A DNA stretch of 15,040 nt from Candidatus Mcinerneyibacteriota bacterium. Its GTDB lineage: Bacteria; AUK180; JAQVHJ01. The stretch lies in NCBI GenBank assembly GCA_030630935.1, contig DAOVMD010000021.1:1-15040 (forward strand). The letters are read 5' to 3'. Below the pieces are notes generated by a model. It made no database searches and had not been told where the DNA came from. It was given only the letters and a program-made list of their open reading frames with translations. Of this stretch, positions 1-6,960 are shown piece after piece. Positions within the stretch are counted from its first letter, which is position 1. Every line of letters begins with the position of its first letter. Made by a program: the position numbers and the translations under genes.

Positions 1-96
1 AAAGAGACATGTAATGTAATATTAAAATATCGTTATAATTGTTTAGAGCGATAGGTGCTTAAATGAACTAAAGAATGCGATTTAACCATGAAGAAC

Positions 97-117
97 ATCC
101 CGAAGTAAATTCGGGAT
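97..117. repeat. Perfect 8-bp inverted repeat, 5-base loop
   Basis: ATCCCGAA (97-104) pairs with TTCGGGAT (110-117) around GTAAA. It lies upstream of the first gene's promoter, beside the repeat element at 161-255. No U-tract follows, so a terminator role is not supported. A related GC-rich palindrome (9767-9782) lies in the second repeat field. The rest of 1-96 shows nothing recognisable. Confidence 0.6.
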
Positions 118-160
118 AAATTCCGACCATGAAGAAAAAATAATGATGAATGCTTTTTCG

Positions 161-255
161 TTATTAATTACGATGCTTTTGTCTATAAAACAACTGTTTT
201 CTGTTTTCTATTCTCTGATATCTACTATCTACTCAAGAAACAGAGTTTCTTGAGT
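161..255 (+). repeat. Dispersed modular intergenic repeat, copy 1
   Basis: This stretch has the three parts shared with copies near 6.0 and 9.7 kb. The head is ATTACGATGCTTTT (167-180) followed by TCTATAAAACAACTGTTTTC (182-201). The body is a degenerate run of TTCTCTGATATCTACTATCT type (about 202-230). The tail is a stem-loop (231-255). No reading frame runs through it. It ends 15 bases before the -35 box of the ZIP-CNBD gene. Confidence 0.75.
231..255. repeat. Stem-loop tail of repeat copy 1
   Basis: ACTCAAGAAAC (231-241) and GTTTCTTGAGT (245-255) form a perfect 11-bp stem with an AGA triloop. The same tail occurs at 5966-5986 and 9706-9726 with the stem changed to TCAAGCAAC/GTTGCTTGA, so one A-T pair has become C-G on both sides. 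Confidence 0.8.
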
Positions 256-269
256 AAATGGTTTTTTCC

Positions 270-298
270 TTGACATTATTAATTATTTATTATAAAAT
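270..298 (+). promoter_or_regulatory. Sigma-70-type promoter of the ZIP-CNBD gene
   Basis: TTGACA (270-275), a 17-base spacer, then TAAAAT (293-298), one mismatch from the -10 consensus. Transcription should start near 305, leaving a leader of roughly 57 bases. Confidence 0.75.
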
Positions 299-361
299 AA
301 ACTATAATCGGAAATAATCCTGTTCAAGGTTTTTACAATTTAAGTAGGAGAAATAGTTATA

Positions 362-1654
362 ATGATGGATTTCCTGTTTTCATCAATTCCGGCTAAAGCT
401 TTCTGGTTTGGTATAATTAGTGCGGTATCTTTACCGATTGGAGCGTTTTTAGGTATTTTGTTCAAGCCTCCGAAGAAATTTGTTGCAGCACTCATGTCTT
501 TTGGAGCTGGAAGTTTAATAGCCGCCTTAACCATTGAGTTGGTCGGTCCTGCAATCGAACATGCCGGATATTGGCCAATGGCTGCTGGTGCGGTTACTGG
601 TGGTATTTTATTTGTATGTCTGAATCAAGTTATTAACAGTCAGGGTGGTTTTTTAAGGAAGCAAGCCACTACCATGCGTCATTTGTTCAAAACCAAGAAA
701 GCTCTTTATAAAGAGATGATTGACGATATTTCAAACGCCGAGGTTTTGAGGTCATTACCTCCCTCCGAGATTCAAATGCTAATTCCTTATATAGTTGCTG
801 TTGAATTTGATGCTGATAAAATCATTTTTACTCAGGATGAAATTGGAGATTCTTTCTATTTAATTAGGAAGGGTGAGATTGAAGTTATCAGGAATCAAGA
901 AAAGATCGCGACGCTTTCTGAAGGTGAATGCTTTGGGGAGATGTCTTTATTATCAGGTGAGTCGCGAAATGCTACGTTGAAAACGATTACAGAAGTGAAG
1001 TTATGGAAAATTCAGAAGGATGATTTTGATAAGCTAATCCAACTTTCTCCAAAGTTATTGACAGCAGTTAATTTGGTTACAGAACAAAGAAAAGCAGAGA
1101 ATATAGATATTGACTTTAAGAATCGTCACGAGTGGCAATCTGAAGTTTTTAAACATATCGACTCTTCTTCATTTTCCTATACAGAGAGAGATCTTCAGGA
1201 AGCGGTTAAGTCTCAGGCCGGGAAGAAGGTTGGGTTAGCAATATTTTTAGGAATACTTCTTGATGGTATCCCTGAGTCTGCAGTAATTGGTGCGAGTATG
1301 TTAAGGAAAGAAATAAGTATGGCATTGATATTAGGATTATTCCTCGCAAATTTACCGGAAGCTATGTCAAGTGCTGTGAATATGAAAAAACAGGGTTCTT
1401 CTACAATGAAGATTATGTCGATGTGGATTTTTCTTACTTTAATGACTGGTTTTGGTGCATTAGCAGGGAATATATTTTTTCAAGATGCTTCACATTTGGT
1501 TTTTGCACTTTTTGAGGGTTGTGCTGCCGGGGCGATGCTTGCAATGGTTGCAGAGACGATGCTCCCTGAAGCTTATGAGCAGGGTGGGGCAGTGGTTGGG
1601 ATATCAACTTTGCTGGGGTTTCTCGCTACTCTCCTGATCAAATATGTGTTTTAA
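362..1654 (+). CDS. ZIP-family-like metal transporter with internal cyclic-nucleotide-binding domain
   Basis: This is a predicted inner-membrane protein of 430 residues. Hydrophobic segments at about 12-33, 41-60 and 72-92 are followed by a cytoplasmic insert (about 95-285), then at least four more segments (288-310, 317-335, 352-372, 380-400) and a last one near 408-428. Residues about 125-240 form a cyclic-nucleotide-binding domain with the phosphate-binding cassette FGEMSLLSGESRNAT (191-205), including Glu193 and Arg202. The flanking segments resemble the ZIP metal-binding helices: DGIPES (301-306) stands where ZIPs have HNxPEG, ANLPEA (329-334) is the second helix motif, and AGAMLAMVAETMLPEA (389-404) matches the late ZIP helix. 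The histidine of the first motif is Asp301; the glutamates (305, 333, 398) remain. AGGAG at 346-350 favours the first ATG. Divalent-metal transport gated by cAMP or a related nucleotide is inferred; a sensor without transport is possible. Confidence 0.8.
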   Translation: MMDFLFSSIPAKAFWFGIISAVSLPIGAFLGILFKPPKKFVAALMSFGAGSLIAALTIELVGPAIEHAGYWPMAAGAVTGGILFVCLNQVINSQGGFLRKQATTMRHLFKTKKALYKEMIDDISNAEVLRSLPPSEIQMLIPYIVAVEFDADKIIFTQDEIGDSFYLIRKGEIEVIRNQEKIATLSEGECFGEMSLLSGESRNATLKTITEVKLWKIQKDDFDKLIQLSPKLLTAVNLVTEQRKAENIDIDFKNRHEWQSEVFKHIDSSSFSYTERDLQEAVKSQAGKKVGLAIFLGILLDGIPESAVIGASMLRKEISMALILGLFLANLPEAMSSAVNMKKQGSSTMKIMSMWIFLTLMTGFGALAGNIFFQDASHLVFALFEGCAAGAMLAMVAETMLPEAYEQGGAVVGISTLLGFLATLLIKYVF

Positions 1655-1697
1655 CTAATTTAATTAACTTATCGCTGATAAACAAAAAAGGAATTAT

Positions 1698-1726
1698 TTG
1701 ACAAATGTATTTGTTTATTGTATAAT
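1698..1726 (+). promoter_or_regulatory. Exact-consensus promoter of the HD-GYP gene
   Basis: TTGACA (1698-1703), 17 bases, TATAAT (1721-1726): a perfect match to the sigma-70 consensus. Start expected near 1733, a leader of about 23 bases. The gene is therefore likely transcribed independently of the transporter upstream. Confidence 0.9.
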
Positions 1727-1755
1727 ATACTTTAAAATAATAAAGTTGGACAACA

Positions 1756-3948
1756 ATGAAATCTCAATCGGATCAAAATAGATTTTCTCTTGATAGACTT
1801 ATTTTTGAAAATATTTTTAATGCGGTATTTATAACCGACATTGATGGTAAGATTCTAAAATGGAATCCGGGTTCAGAACAGATGTTCGGGTACAAATTAA
1901 AGGAAGTTCTTGATACGAATGTTTTTAATATTGTTAAAGTTTTTAAAAGAGAAGATAATTTAAAAACTGTAATTACAGAGGTATCAGAAGCTGGTTCTTG
2001 GTTGGGGGACTTGATTTTTAAGAATAAAAATGCTAATGATATTGATTGTGAATCTAGGTTATTTTTGATTTCAGAGAACTCCAATTCCAGGATTCTTTGG
2101 ATAAACAGCAATGTAACTCTACCTCACCAAGCTGAAAAAGCCCTCAAGGCAAGTGAAGAAAAGTATAGAAATATAATTGATCAAGGTAGTGATGGTATTG
2201 TTATAATACAGGATGGAGTTGTAAAGTTTGCAAATACGCGAATTTGTGAGATTACCGAATCTACCTTAAAAGAAGTTCTGGAAACTCCATTTATAGATTT
2301 TGTAACTCAAGATCATAAAGAATATATTTTAACATTCTATAATACCAGATTAACCGGAGGTGAAGTTCCCGGTCGTTATAATTTGACGTTATTATCAAAA
2401 AGCGGGATTGAAATACCAGTAGAGGTGAATGCTACAATAATTGACTATGAAGGCAAGTCGGCAGATTTAGCAATAATTAGGGATAATACAGAAAGGTATA
2501 ATGCAGAGCGGATTAAGACGGCATTATTTCAAATTGCACAATCAGCCAATTTATCTGATAACCTCGAGGATTTATTAAAATTTGTTCATAAGCAATTAAG
2601 CGAGTTAATAGACACAACTAATTTCTATATTGCCCTTTGGGACAAAGAAACCGAGGCATATACATTTCCATATTTTATTGATCAGAAACTTGAGGTGCTA
2701 AATTATACACAGAAAAAGTTAAAGAAAAGTCTCACCGATTTTGTTCGAAGTACCGGTCGTCCTTTATTAATTAATAGGAAGATGTATGATGACTGGGTGA
2801 AAACAGGTAAGATCGAGGTTATTGGAATTCCCTCAGAAGTTTGGCTTGGAGTTCCTTTGAAGACTGCCTCAGGAACAATAGGAATTGTTGCAGTAAAGAG
2901 TTATGAAAGTGAGTCAGTGATATCTGAAGAAGATATGGATTTGATGATGTTCGTATCCGGAAATATTGCAATGGCAATTGAGAGAAAACGAGTAGAGCAG
3001 GCCTTGAGGGAAAGTGAACAGAAACATAGAATCCTTTTAAATGCGATACGTTTTCCTGTATTAGCTTTAGACAGGAATATGAAAATTCAATATTGCAACA
3101 CGGCATTTGCTGATTTTCTTGATTTGCCGATAGAGAAAGTAATCGGAAACAGAATGATAGACATAGACCCGGATTTTGAGGAGAAGGAAACGTATAATGC
3201 ATACAAGGAAGTCATGGAAACGGGTGAGTCCCAGGAGATTTTACTTAAGCTTAATGATCATTTCTGGCACATCTGGATTTATAATATTTCAGCGGGTGCA
3301 TTAAGTATTTCATATGATATTACAAAACAGAAATTTGCAGAAGATGAGCTTCACAAGAGCTTAAAGAAATTAAGACGATTGACAGAAGAAGTAATAGACG
3401 CAATGTCATTAACTGTTGAGACCAGGGATTTATATACTGCCGGTCATCAGAAGCGAGTTGCTCAGCTTGCAGTTGAGATTGCCCGTAAATTAAATTTTTC
3501 GGAAGATGAAATTCGTGGTTTGAAAATGGCTGCAATAATTCATGATATCGGCAAGATTTATGTACCTGCAGAGATATTAAGTAAACCTAGTACATTATCC
3601 GATATTGAATTTAATATAATTAAAGTTCATCCTCAAGTCAGCTATGATATTTTGAAAACCATTGAATTCCCATGGGAAGTTGCAAAAATTGTTCTTCAGC
3701 ATCATGAAAGGCTTGATGGGTCAGGTTATCCGAACGGTTTGAAGGCTAAAGAAATTTTAATTGAAGCCCAGATACTTGCAGTTGCAGATGTTGTTGAGGC
3801 GATGACATTTCATAGACCTTATCGTACTGCCCTGGGGATTGATAGTGCATTGGCTGAAATTAAAACCAATAGCGGTAAACTTTATAATCCCGAAATTGTT
3901 AATGTCTGCCTTAAAATATTTGAAGAAGACACATTCACTTTTGAATAG
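1756..3948 (+). CDS. PAS-PAS-GAF-PAS-HD-GYP protein, probable cyclic di-GMP phosphodiesterase
   Basis: This is a 730-residue soluble signalling protein with no membrane segment. Domains in order: PAS at about 14-125 (NAVFITDIDGKILKWNPGSE), PAS at 137-246, GAF at about 254-412, PAS at 425-523, a short helical linker, and HD-GYP at about 545-728. The catalytic domain keeps the family signatures: an early His in YTAGHQKRV (560-568), HDIGKI (596-601), the His of HP (625), HHERLDGSGYP (649-659) and RPYR (687-690). Known HD-GYP enzymes hydrolyse cyclic di-GMP to pGpG or GMP at a two- or three-iron centre; here activity is inferred from intact ligands. Three PAS and one GAF domain suggest several cytoplasmic inputs, with ligands unknown. 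The ribosome site is weak (TTGGA, 1746-1750). A GGDEF cyclase lies about 9 kb downstream. Confidence 0.93.
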   Translation: MKSQSDQNRFSLDRLIFENIFNAVFITDIDGKILKWNPGSEQMFGYKLKEVLDTNVFNIVKVFKREDNLKTVITEVSEAGSWLGDLIFKNKNANDIDCESRLFLISENSNSRILWINSNVTLPHQAEKALKASEEKYRNIIDQGSDGIVIIQDGVVKFANTRICEITESTLKEVLETPFIDFVTQDHKEYILTFYNTRLTGGEVPGRYNLTLLSKSGIEIPVEVNATIIDYEGKSADLAIIRDNTERYNAERIKTALFQIAQSANLSDNLEDLLKFVHKQLSELIDTTNFYIALWDKETEAYTFPYFIDQKLEVLNYTQKKLKKSLTDFVRSTGRPLLINRKMYDDWVKTGKIEVIGIPSEVWLGVPLKTASGTIGIVAVKSYESESVISEEDMDLMMFVSGNIAMAIERKRVEQALRESEQKHRILLNAIRFPVLALDRNMKIQYCNTAFADFLDLPIEKVIGNRMIDIDPDFEEKETYNAYKEVMETGESQEILLKLNDHFWHIWIYNISAGALSISYDITKQKFAEDELHKSLKKLRRLTEEVIDAMSLTVETRDLYTAGHQKRVAQLAVEIARKLNFSEDEIRGLKMAAIIHDIGKIYVPAEILSKPSTLSDIEFNIIKVHPQVSYDILKTIEFPWEVAKIVLQHHERLDGSGYPNGLKAKEILIEAQILAVADVVEAMTFHRPYRTALGIDSALAEIKTNSGKLYNPEIVNVCLKIFEEDTFTFE

Positions 3949-3980
3949 ATTATTACAGATTAAGATTCTTGCCTGACCTG

Positions 3981-3998
3981 ATAATTTTTAAAAATTAT
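3981..3998. other. 18-base perfect AT palindrome after the HD-GYP gene
   Basis: ATAATTTTTAAAAATTAT is a perfect palindrome 32 bases past the HD-GYP stop codon. It has no loop and only A-T pairs, so it would be a poor terminator hairpin. A role as a transcription end or protein-binding site is guesswork. Confidence 0.3.
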
Positions 3999-4018
3999 GA
4001 AACACCTATTATCAATTC

Positions 4019-4047
4019 TTGAATATAATAAAAAAATATGTTATAAT
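4019..4047 (+). promoter_or_regulatory. Promoter of the zinc-ribbon membrane protein gene
   Basis: TTGAAT (4019-4024), 17 bases, TATAAT (4042-4047). Initiation near 4054 would leave a leader of only about 10 bases before the ATG at 4064. An in-frame TTG at 4019 coincides with the -35 box and would lie upstream of the transcript, which argues against it as the start codon. Confidence 0.6.
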
Positions 4048-4063
4048 AATAAAAAAGAGAAAA

Positions 4064-5140
4064 ATGAAGTATTGTCAGATTTGCGGAATTCTTTATCAAT
4101 CGACTGATTCAATATGCGTGGAGTGTAAGGAGAACTTATCAGAATTAAAAGCCGGCTGGTTAATTGAACTTTCACCTGGTAATGTTTTGGTTTTAACAAC
4201 ATCAGAGGTTAAAGCCCGGATTAAGAAGAATGAATTTTCTGCATACCATAAGATCATTGGTCCGGGCGATAAAGAGTGGAGTCGAATCTTCGAAGTTTCT
4301 TTTTTTCATAAACTTTTTTCCCGTGAAGATAATTGGACTCTTCAACTTCCTGAAGGTTTTCAATATCCGATTAGTAAAGATAAGATCGTCAAGTTAATAA
4401 AAGAAAAATCCTTAACCGGTGATGAAAAGTGTTTTCATCCGAGTGAAAATAAATGGTATTTGGTAAAAGAGTGTGTTGAATTTATTTACCTATTTGAAAC
4501 AGGGTTAAAAACCTGTAGTTATTGTGGAGCGAAGAATGCAAAAACCTCAGTATTATGCTGGAAATGTTTTAAGGCATTTATCAATCCGGATAATAAAGGT
4601 TTTGAAATTAACGGAAGTCGAATTACTTTGGAAGAACCTGAAGAGGTTGCTCTTGAACGGAAAAAATTCAAAGAAAGAAAATTAGCACGGAAGCGGCTTA
4701 CTATACAATTAATTGCAATATTTATTGTAGTTGTAAGTTTAGGATTAGTGATAAGGTTTCATAGGATGAGTCAGGTAGAAAATTTTGAAATCGCAAAGGG
4801 AGTAGAGCTTTTCAACACTACTTCCCATTGGGAAGAGAAGGAATATGGCGGGTATAAAGTAAAGAACTTTGTGATTTCAGGAAAGCTAAGAAACAGTTCA
4901 AATACTTCAAAAAAAATAGTTATTCTTACAGGTTATATTTTCACAACAAACTCCAAGTTGATTTCGAAAAAGAGTGTAAATGTTTTTAAGGAAATGAATT
5001 TAAATAAACCAACAATTTCCAAAGGTGAACTGATAAATCCAGGTGAAGAGTTTAATTTTGAAATAAGATTTTACAGGAGCGATATTTTTGGTAAGGATAT
5101 CAGTTCCTGGGATGTGAGAATAACAAAAGTTATTGAGTAG
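4064..5140 (+). CDS. Double zinc-ribbon, single-pass membrane protein with DUF3426-like outer domain
   Basis: This is a 358-residue protein of unknown function. A four-Cys zinc ribbon opens it (Cys4, 7, 18, 21). Two related segments follow (about 40-85 and 98-144), each with a helix rich in Ile/Lys, a central Trp (72, 131) and a final LF; they look like a tandem copy of a GYF_2-like input fold. A second zinc ribbon has Cys151, 154, 165 and 168. After a strongly basic helix (199-211) comes one membrane segment (about 212-231), then a domain (about 240-358) with the FVISGKLRNSSN and NPGEEFNFEI pattern seen in DUF3426/FxLYD-type proteins. The topology should be N-terminus inside, C-terminus outside. 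I start at ATG 4064, because the ribbon begins there and the TTG at 4019 overlaps the promoter. The ribosome site is weak (AAGAGA). Confidence 0.8.
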   Translation: MKYCQICGILYQSTDSICVECKENLSELKAGWLIELSPGNVLVLTTSEVKARIKKNEFSAYHKIIGPGDKEWSRIFEVSFFHKLFSREDNWTLQLPEGFQYPISKDKIVKLIKEKSLTGDEKCFHPSENKWYLVKECVEFIYLFETGLKTCSYCGAKNAKTSVLCWKCFKAFINPDNKGFEINGSRITLEEPEEVALERKKFKERKLARKRLTIQLIAIFIVVVSLGLVIRFHRMSQVENFEIAKGVELFNTTSHWEEKEYGGYKVKNFVISGKLRNSSNTSKKIVILTGYIFTTNSKLISKKSVNVFKEMNLNKPTISKGELINPGEEFNFEIRFYRSDIFGKDISSWDVRITKVIE

Positions 5141-5198
5141 TGAATTTCAGGATATCTTAAACCCGCGAGCAAATTATAATAAGGTCAAATGTTTAATT

Positions 5199-5807
5199 TT
5201 ATAAATAGCGATCTTCTCCCCATGGATCACCGTGTAAGTGATAACCTTTCTCTTCCCAGTACCCAGCCGTATTTTCATTAATGAATTCAATTCTATTAAT
5301 CCATTTTATTGATTTATAAGCATAAAGTTTCGGAACAACTAATCTTAACGGAAATCCTTGAAGAGGAGTAAGATCCTTTCCATTGAGCTGGAATGCAAGG
5401 AGAACATCTTCATTAAAGAACTCTTCAATTGTTAAATTTGTTGTGTATTTCCCAGGGGCATATAGCATTACTGCTTTCGCTTCCGGGTGTATTGATACAA
5501 CTTTCTTTATTTCAAGTGCTTGAACCCCAACCCAGGTACAGTTTAAAATCGAGAACGAAGTCACACAGTGAAAATCTGCATATATTTCTGTTAAACCAAG
5601 GTTCTTTAACTCGTTATAGTTCAATTCAATTTTCTTTCTTACTAAGCCATCAATGGTTAATCGCCATTCTTCTATATTAAATTCAGGTGGTTTTTCAATG
5701 TTTAAAGTAGGCCACTTCTTTGCTCTTGATTCGAATTGACCGGGAGGGATTCGGTTTTCTTTTTTTGTATCAGGTGAGATGATCTTTTTAATTTTCTCGT
5801 CAGTCAT
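5199..5807 (-). CDS. Sulfite-oxidase-like molybdopterin oxidoreductase
   Basis: This is a 202-residue protein made almost wholly of the oxidoreductase molybdopterin-binding fold (COG2041). Visible signatures are IPPGQ (20-24), DFHCVTSFS (78-86) with Cys81 as the expected molybdenum ligand, the PLQGFPLRLVVP strand (148-159), and the C-terminal YWEEKGYHLHGDPWGEDRY (183-201). There is no signal peptide, Tat motif or dimerisation domain, so it resembles the short cytoplasmic bacterial members rather than full sulfite oxidase or exported MsrP. The substrate cannot be told. A GTG start 45 bases upstream (5852) is open, but TAAGGA lies 7 bases before the ATG at 5807 and conserved sequence begins after it. 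The gene converges on the zinc-ribbon gene, with 58 bases between stops. No molybdenum-cofactor genes are in the window. Confidence 0.9.
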   Translation of the reverse strand: MTDEKIKKIISPDTKKENRIPPGQFESRAKKWPTLNIEKPPEFNIEEWRLTIDGLVRKKIELNYNELKNLGLTEIYADFHCVTSFSILNCTWVGVQALEIKKVVSIHPEAKAVMLYAPGKYTTNLTIEEFFNEDVLLAFQLNGKDLTPLQGFPLRLVVPKLYAYKSIKWINRIEFINENTAGYWEEKGYHLHGDPWGEDRYL

Positions 5808-5814
5808 AACATGA

Positions 5815-5820
5815 TCCTTA
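5815..5820 (-). promoter_or_regulatory. Ribosome binding site deciding the molybdoenzyme start
   Basis: TAAGGA on the minus strand sits 7 bases upstream of the ATG at 5807. The alternative GTG at 5852 has no comparable purine tract in front of it. Confidence 0.65.
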
Positions 5821-5965
5821 TTTTTTAATGGTAATGTGAAATGTTTATTCACAGAAACTTGTTATCTATCGAATAATACGATCTTTATTAAAAATTTACT
5901 TACCTTTCCGAAAAAGTAAAACAAATAAAAAATTAACCACTGAACACACTGATCACACCGCATTC

Positions 5966-5986
5966 TCAAGCAACTACGTTGCTTGA
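5966..5986. repeat. Stem-loop tail, minus-oriented copy
   Basis: TCAAGCAAC (5966-5974) pairs with GTTGCTTGA (5978-5986), a 9-bp stem with loop TAC (GTA on the minus strand). It ends a minus-oriented repeat copy whose body is CTCTGTTATCTGTTCTCTG. Confidence 0.8.
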
Positions 5987-6655
5987 ACAGAGAACAGATA
6001 ACAGAGAACCGATAGCAGTCGTTTTATAGATAGTATACAGCTTCGCTGTTGAGATCAGATAGCAGAGAACTGAGAACAGTCGTTTTATAGATATAAGCAT
6101 TATACTCAATAATGCAAAATCATTCTTCACTCTTCATTATTCATTCTTATTTCTTACTTGTGGAGCGAAGCGAAACGATTCTATTCATTTTTCCTAATCC
6201 CATATTAACATGCTTTCTGAATCTCCGATTCCAATCTCTGTTAAAAAATATTGCTCTAAACCAAAGCAGTGAAATCATTAATGCAAATAATTCTTACTTA
6301 TTCACTCTTCATTGCAGAATCGAGCTTGCGCATCGAAACGAAGTGAGATCTAGCACGCGTCTTAGCTAGCTTGCGTCCGCGAAGCGATGCTATGTTCTCT
6401 TAAGTTCCCTGTTAATAAAAAAGTTTGAGCGAAGCGAGTTTTTCTCTGCGTTCTCTGCGTCCTCTGCGGTTAGAATTGCATTCTTTAGTTCCCTTAAGCA
6501 ACAATCGTTCTAAACAAAAGCATTCCAATCTCTAATGCAAATAATTCTTCATTCTTCATTGTTCATTCTTAATTATTACTTGCAGAGCGAAGCGATGCTA
6601 TTATCCCCTAATCATGTAATCTCTGTTAAATATTTTCAGTGTGATCAGTGCGGAG

Positions 6656-6679
6656 TCAGGAACTCCACGTAGTTCTTGA
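6656..6679. repeat. Imperfect stem-loop in the right edge of the repeat block
   Basis: TCAGGAACT (6656-6664) pairs with AGTTCTTGA (6671-6679) with one G-T pair and a six-base loop CCACGT. In layout and end sequence (TCA...TGA) it resembles the triloop tails, but its stem has diverged. It interrupts the right inverted edge. Confidence 0.6.
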
Positions 6680-6701
6680 TGTCCAGTGGTTAAAAGTTTT
6701 T

Positions 6702-6795
6702 CTTCTATCTACAGTCAATAAAACGACTGCTTCCGCGCCCAGATACCCTAATGAAATGCGTGGTTCTGGGTCTGTTATCTGCTCAGTAGTAAAGA
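6702..6795 (+). repeat. Altered copy of the repeat head and body
   Basis: ATCTACAGTCAATAAAACGACTG-type sequence (6707-6729) matches the head, with CAGTCA in place of the usual TA. A weak hairpin follows: CCCAGA (6738-6743) and TCTGGG (6765-6770). After it comes body sequence TCTGTTATCTGCTC (6771-6784). It lies just outside the inverted edge. Confidence 0.5.
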
Positions 6796-6960
6796 ATTTC
6801 TTTTTAACATCGTAAATAAATTATTATATCAAAGAACTGATTTATATTAAATTATTTTATAAATGAACTCCCATAACTGCAGAAGTAAGAAAAGAACCTC
6901 TTCATATGTTTACTTTTGACGTAGTTTTATTTTTCATAATCTTTTATAACATTTTTCACA

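Larger units (their letters stand above)
5934..6699. repeat. Repeat-packed gene-free region with inverted end sequences
   Basis: No credible gene lies between 5853 and 6960. The left edge reads AACCACTGAACA then ACTGATCACAC (5936-5959). The right edge (6638-6694), read in reverse complement, gives AACCACTGGACA, a stem-loop insert, then ACTGATCACAC, so the block is bounded by related inverted sequences. Inside, reading on the minus strand, are two heads with TATAAAACGACTG (6016-6031 and 6077-6092), CTCTG/ATCTG body runs, and several pieces of a second module combining GCTTCGCTC with AATAATGAA-type sequence (about 6104-6175, 6281-6400, 6533-6601). A 9-base tandem, CTCTGCGTT/CTCTGCGTC/CTCTGCGGT, lies at 6444-6470. 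No transposase or long frame is present. The rest of the gap, about 6796-6960, is plain AT-rich sequence in which I see nothing. Confidence 0.75.

Noticed and set aside
2819-3202. Minus-strand open frames of 60-130 codons opposite the large genes
   Set aside because: They are shadows of well-supported genes on the plus strand and show no protein motif; the same holds for those at 340-534, 1773-2111, 3320-3535, 5429-5680, 8877-9110, 10330-10917 and 14646-14888.
3981-3998. Rho-independent terminator after the HD-GYP gene
   Set aside because: The palindrome has only A-T pairs and no loop; such a stem would be too weak.
4019-4063. TTG start adding 15 residues to the zinc-ribbon protein
   Set aside because: The TTG is the -35 box of the likely promoter, and the added residues are basic low-complexity sequence before the first Cys pair.
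5808-5852. GTG start adding 15 residues to the molybdoenzyme
   Set aside because: The ATG at 5807 has TAAGGA 7 bases upstream; the GTG has no such site.
5985-6072. Spaced CTCTG/ATCTG repeats as a CRISPR array
   Set aside because: Units are short, degenerate and contiguous without regular unique spacers, and no cas gene is nearby.
6112-6369. Open frame of 85 codons inside the repeat block
   Set aside because: It consists of repeat-module sequence (ATTCTTCATT runs, GAGCGAAGCGA) translated, with no ribosome site and no recognisable protein pattern.
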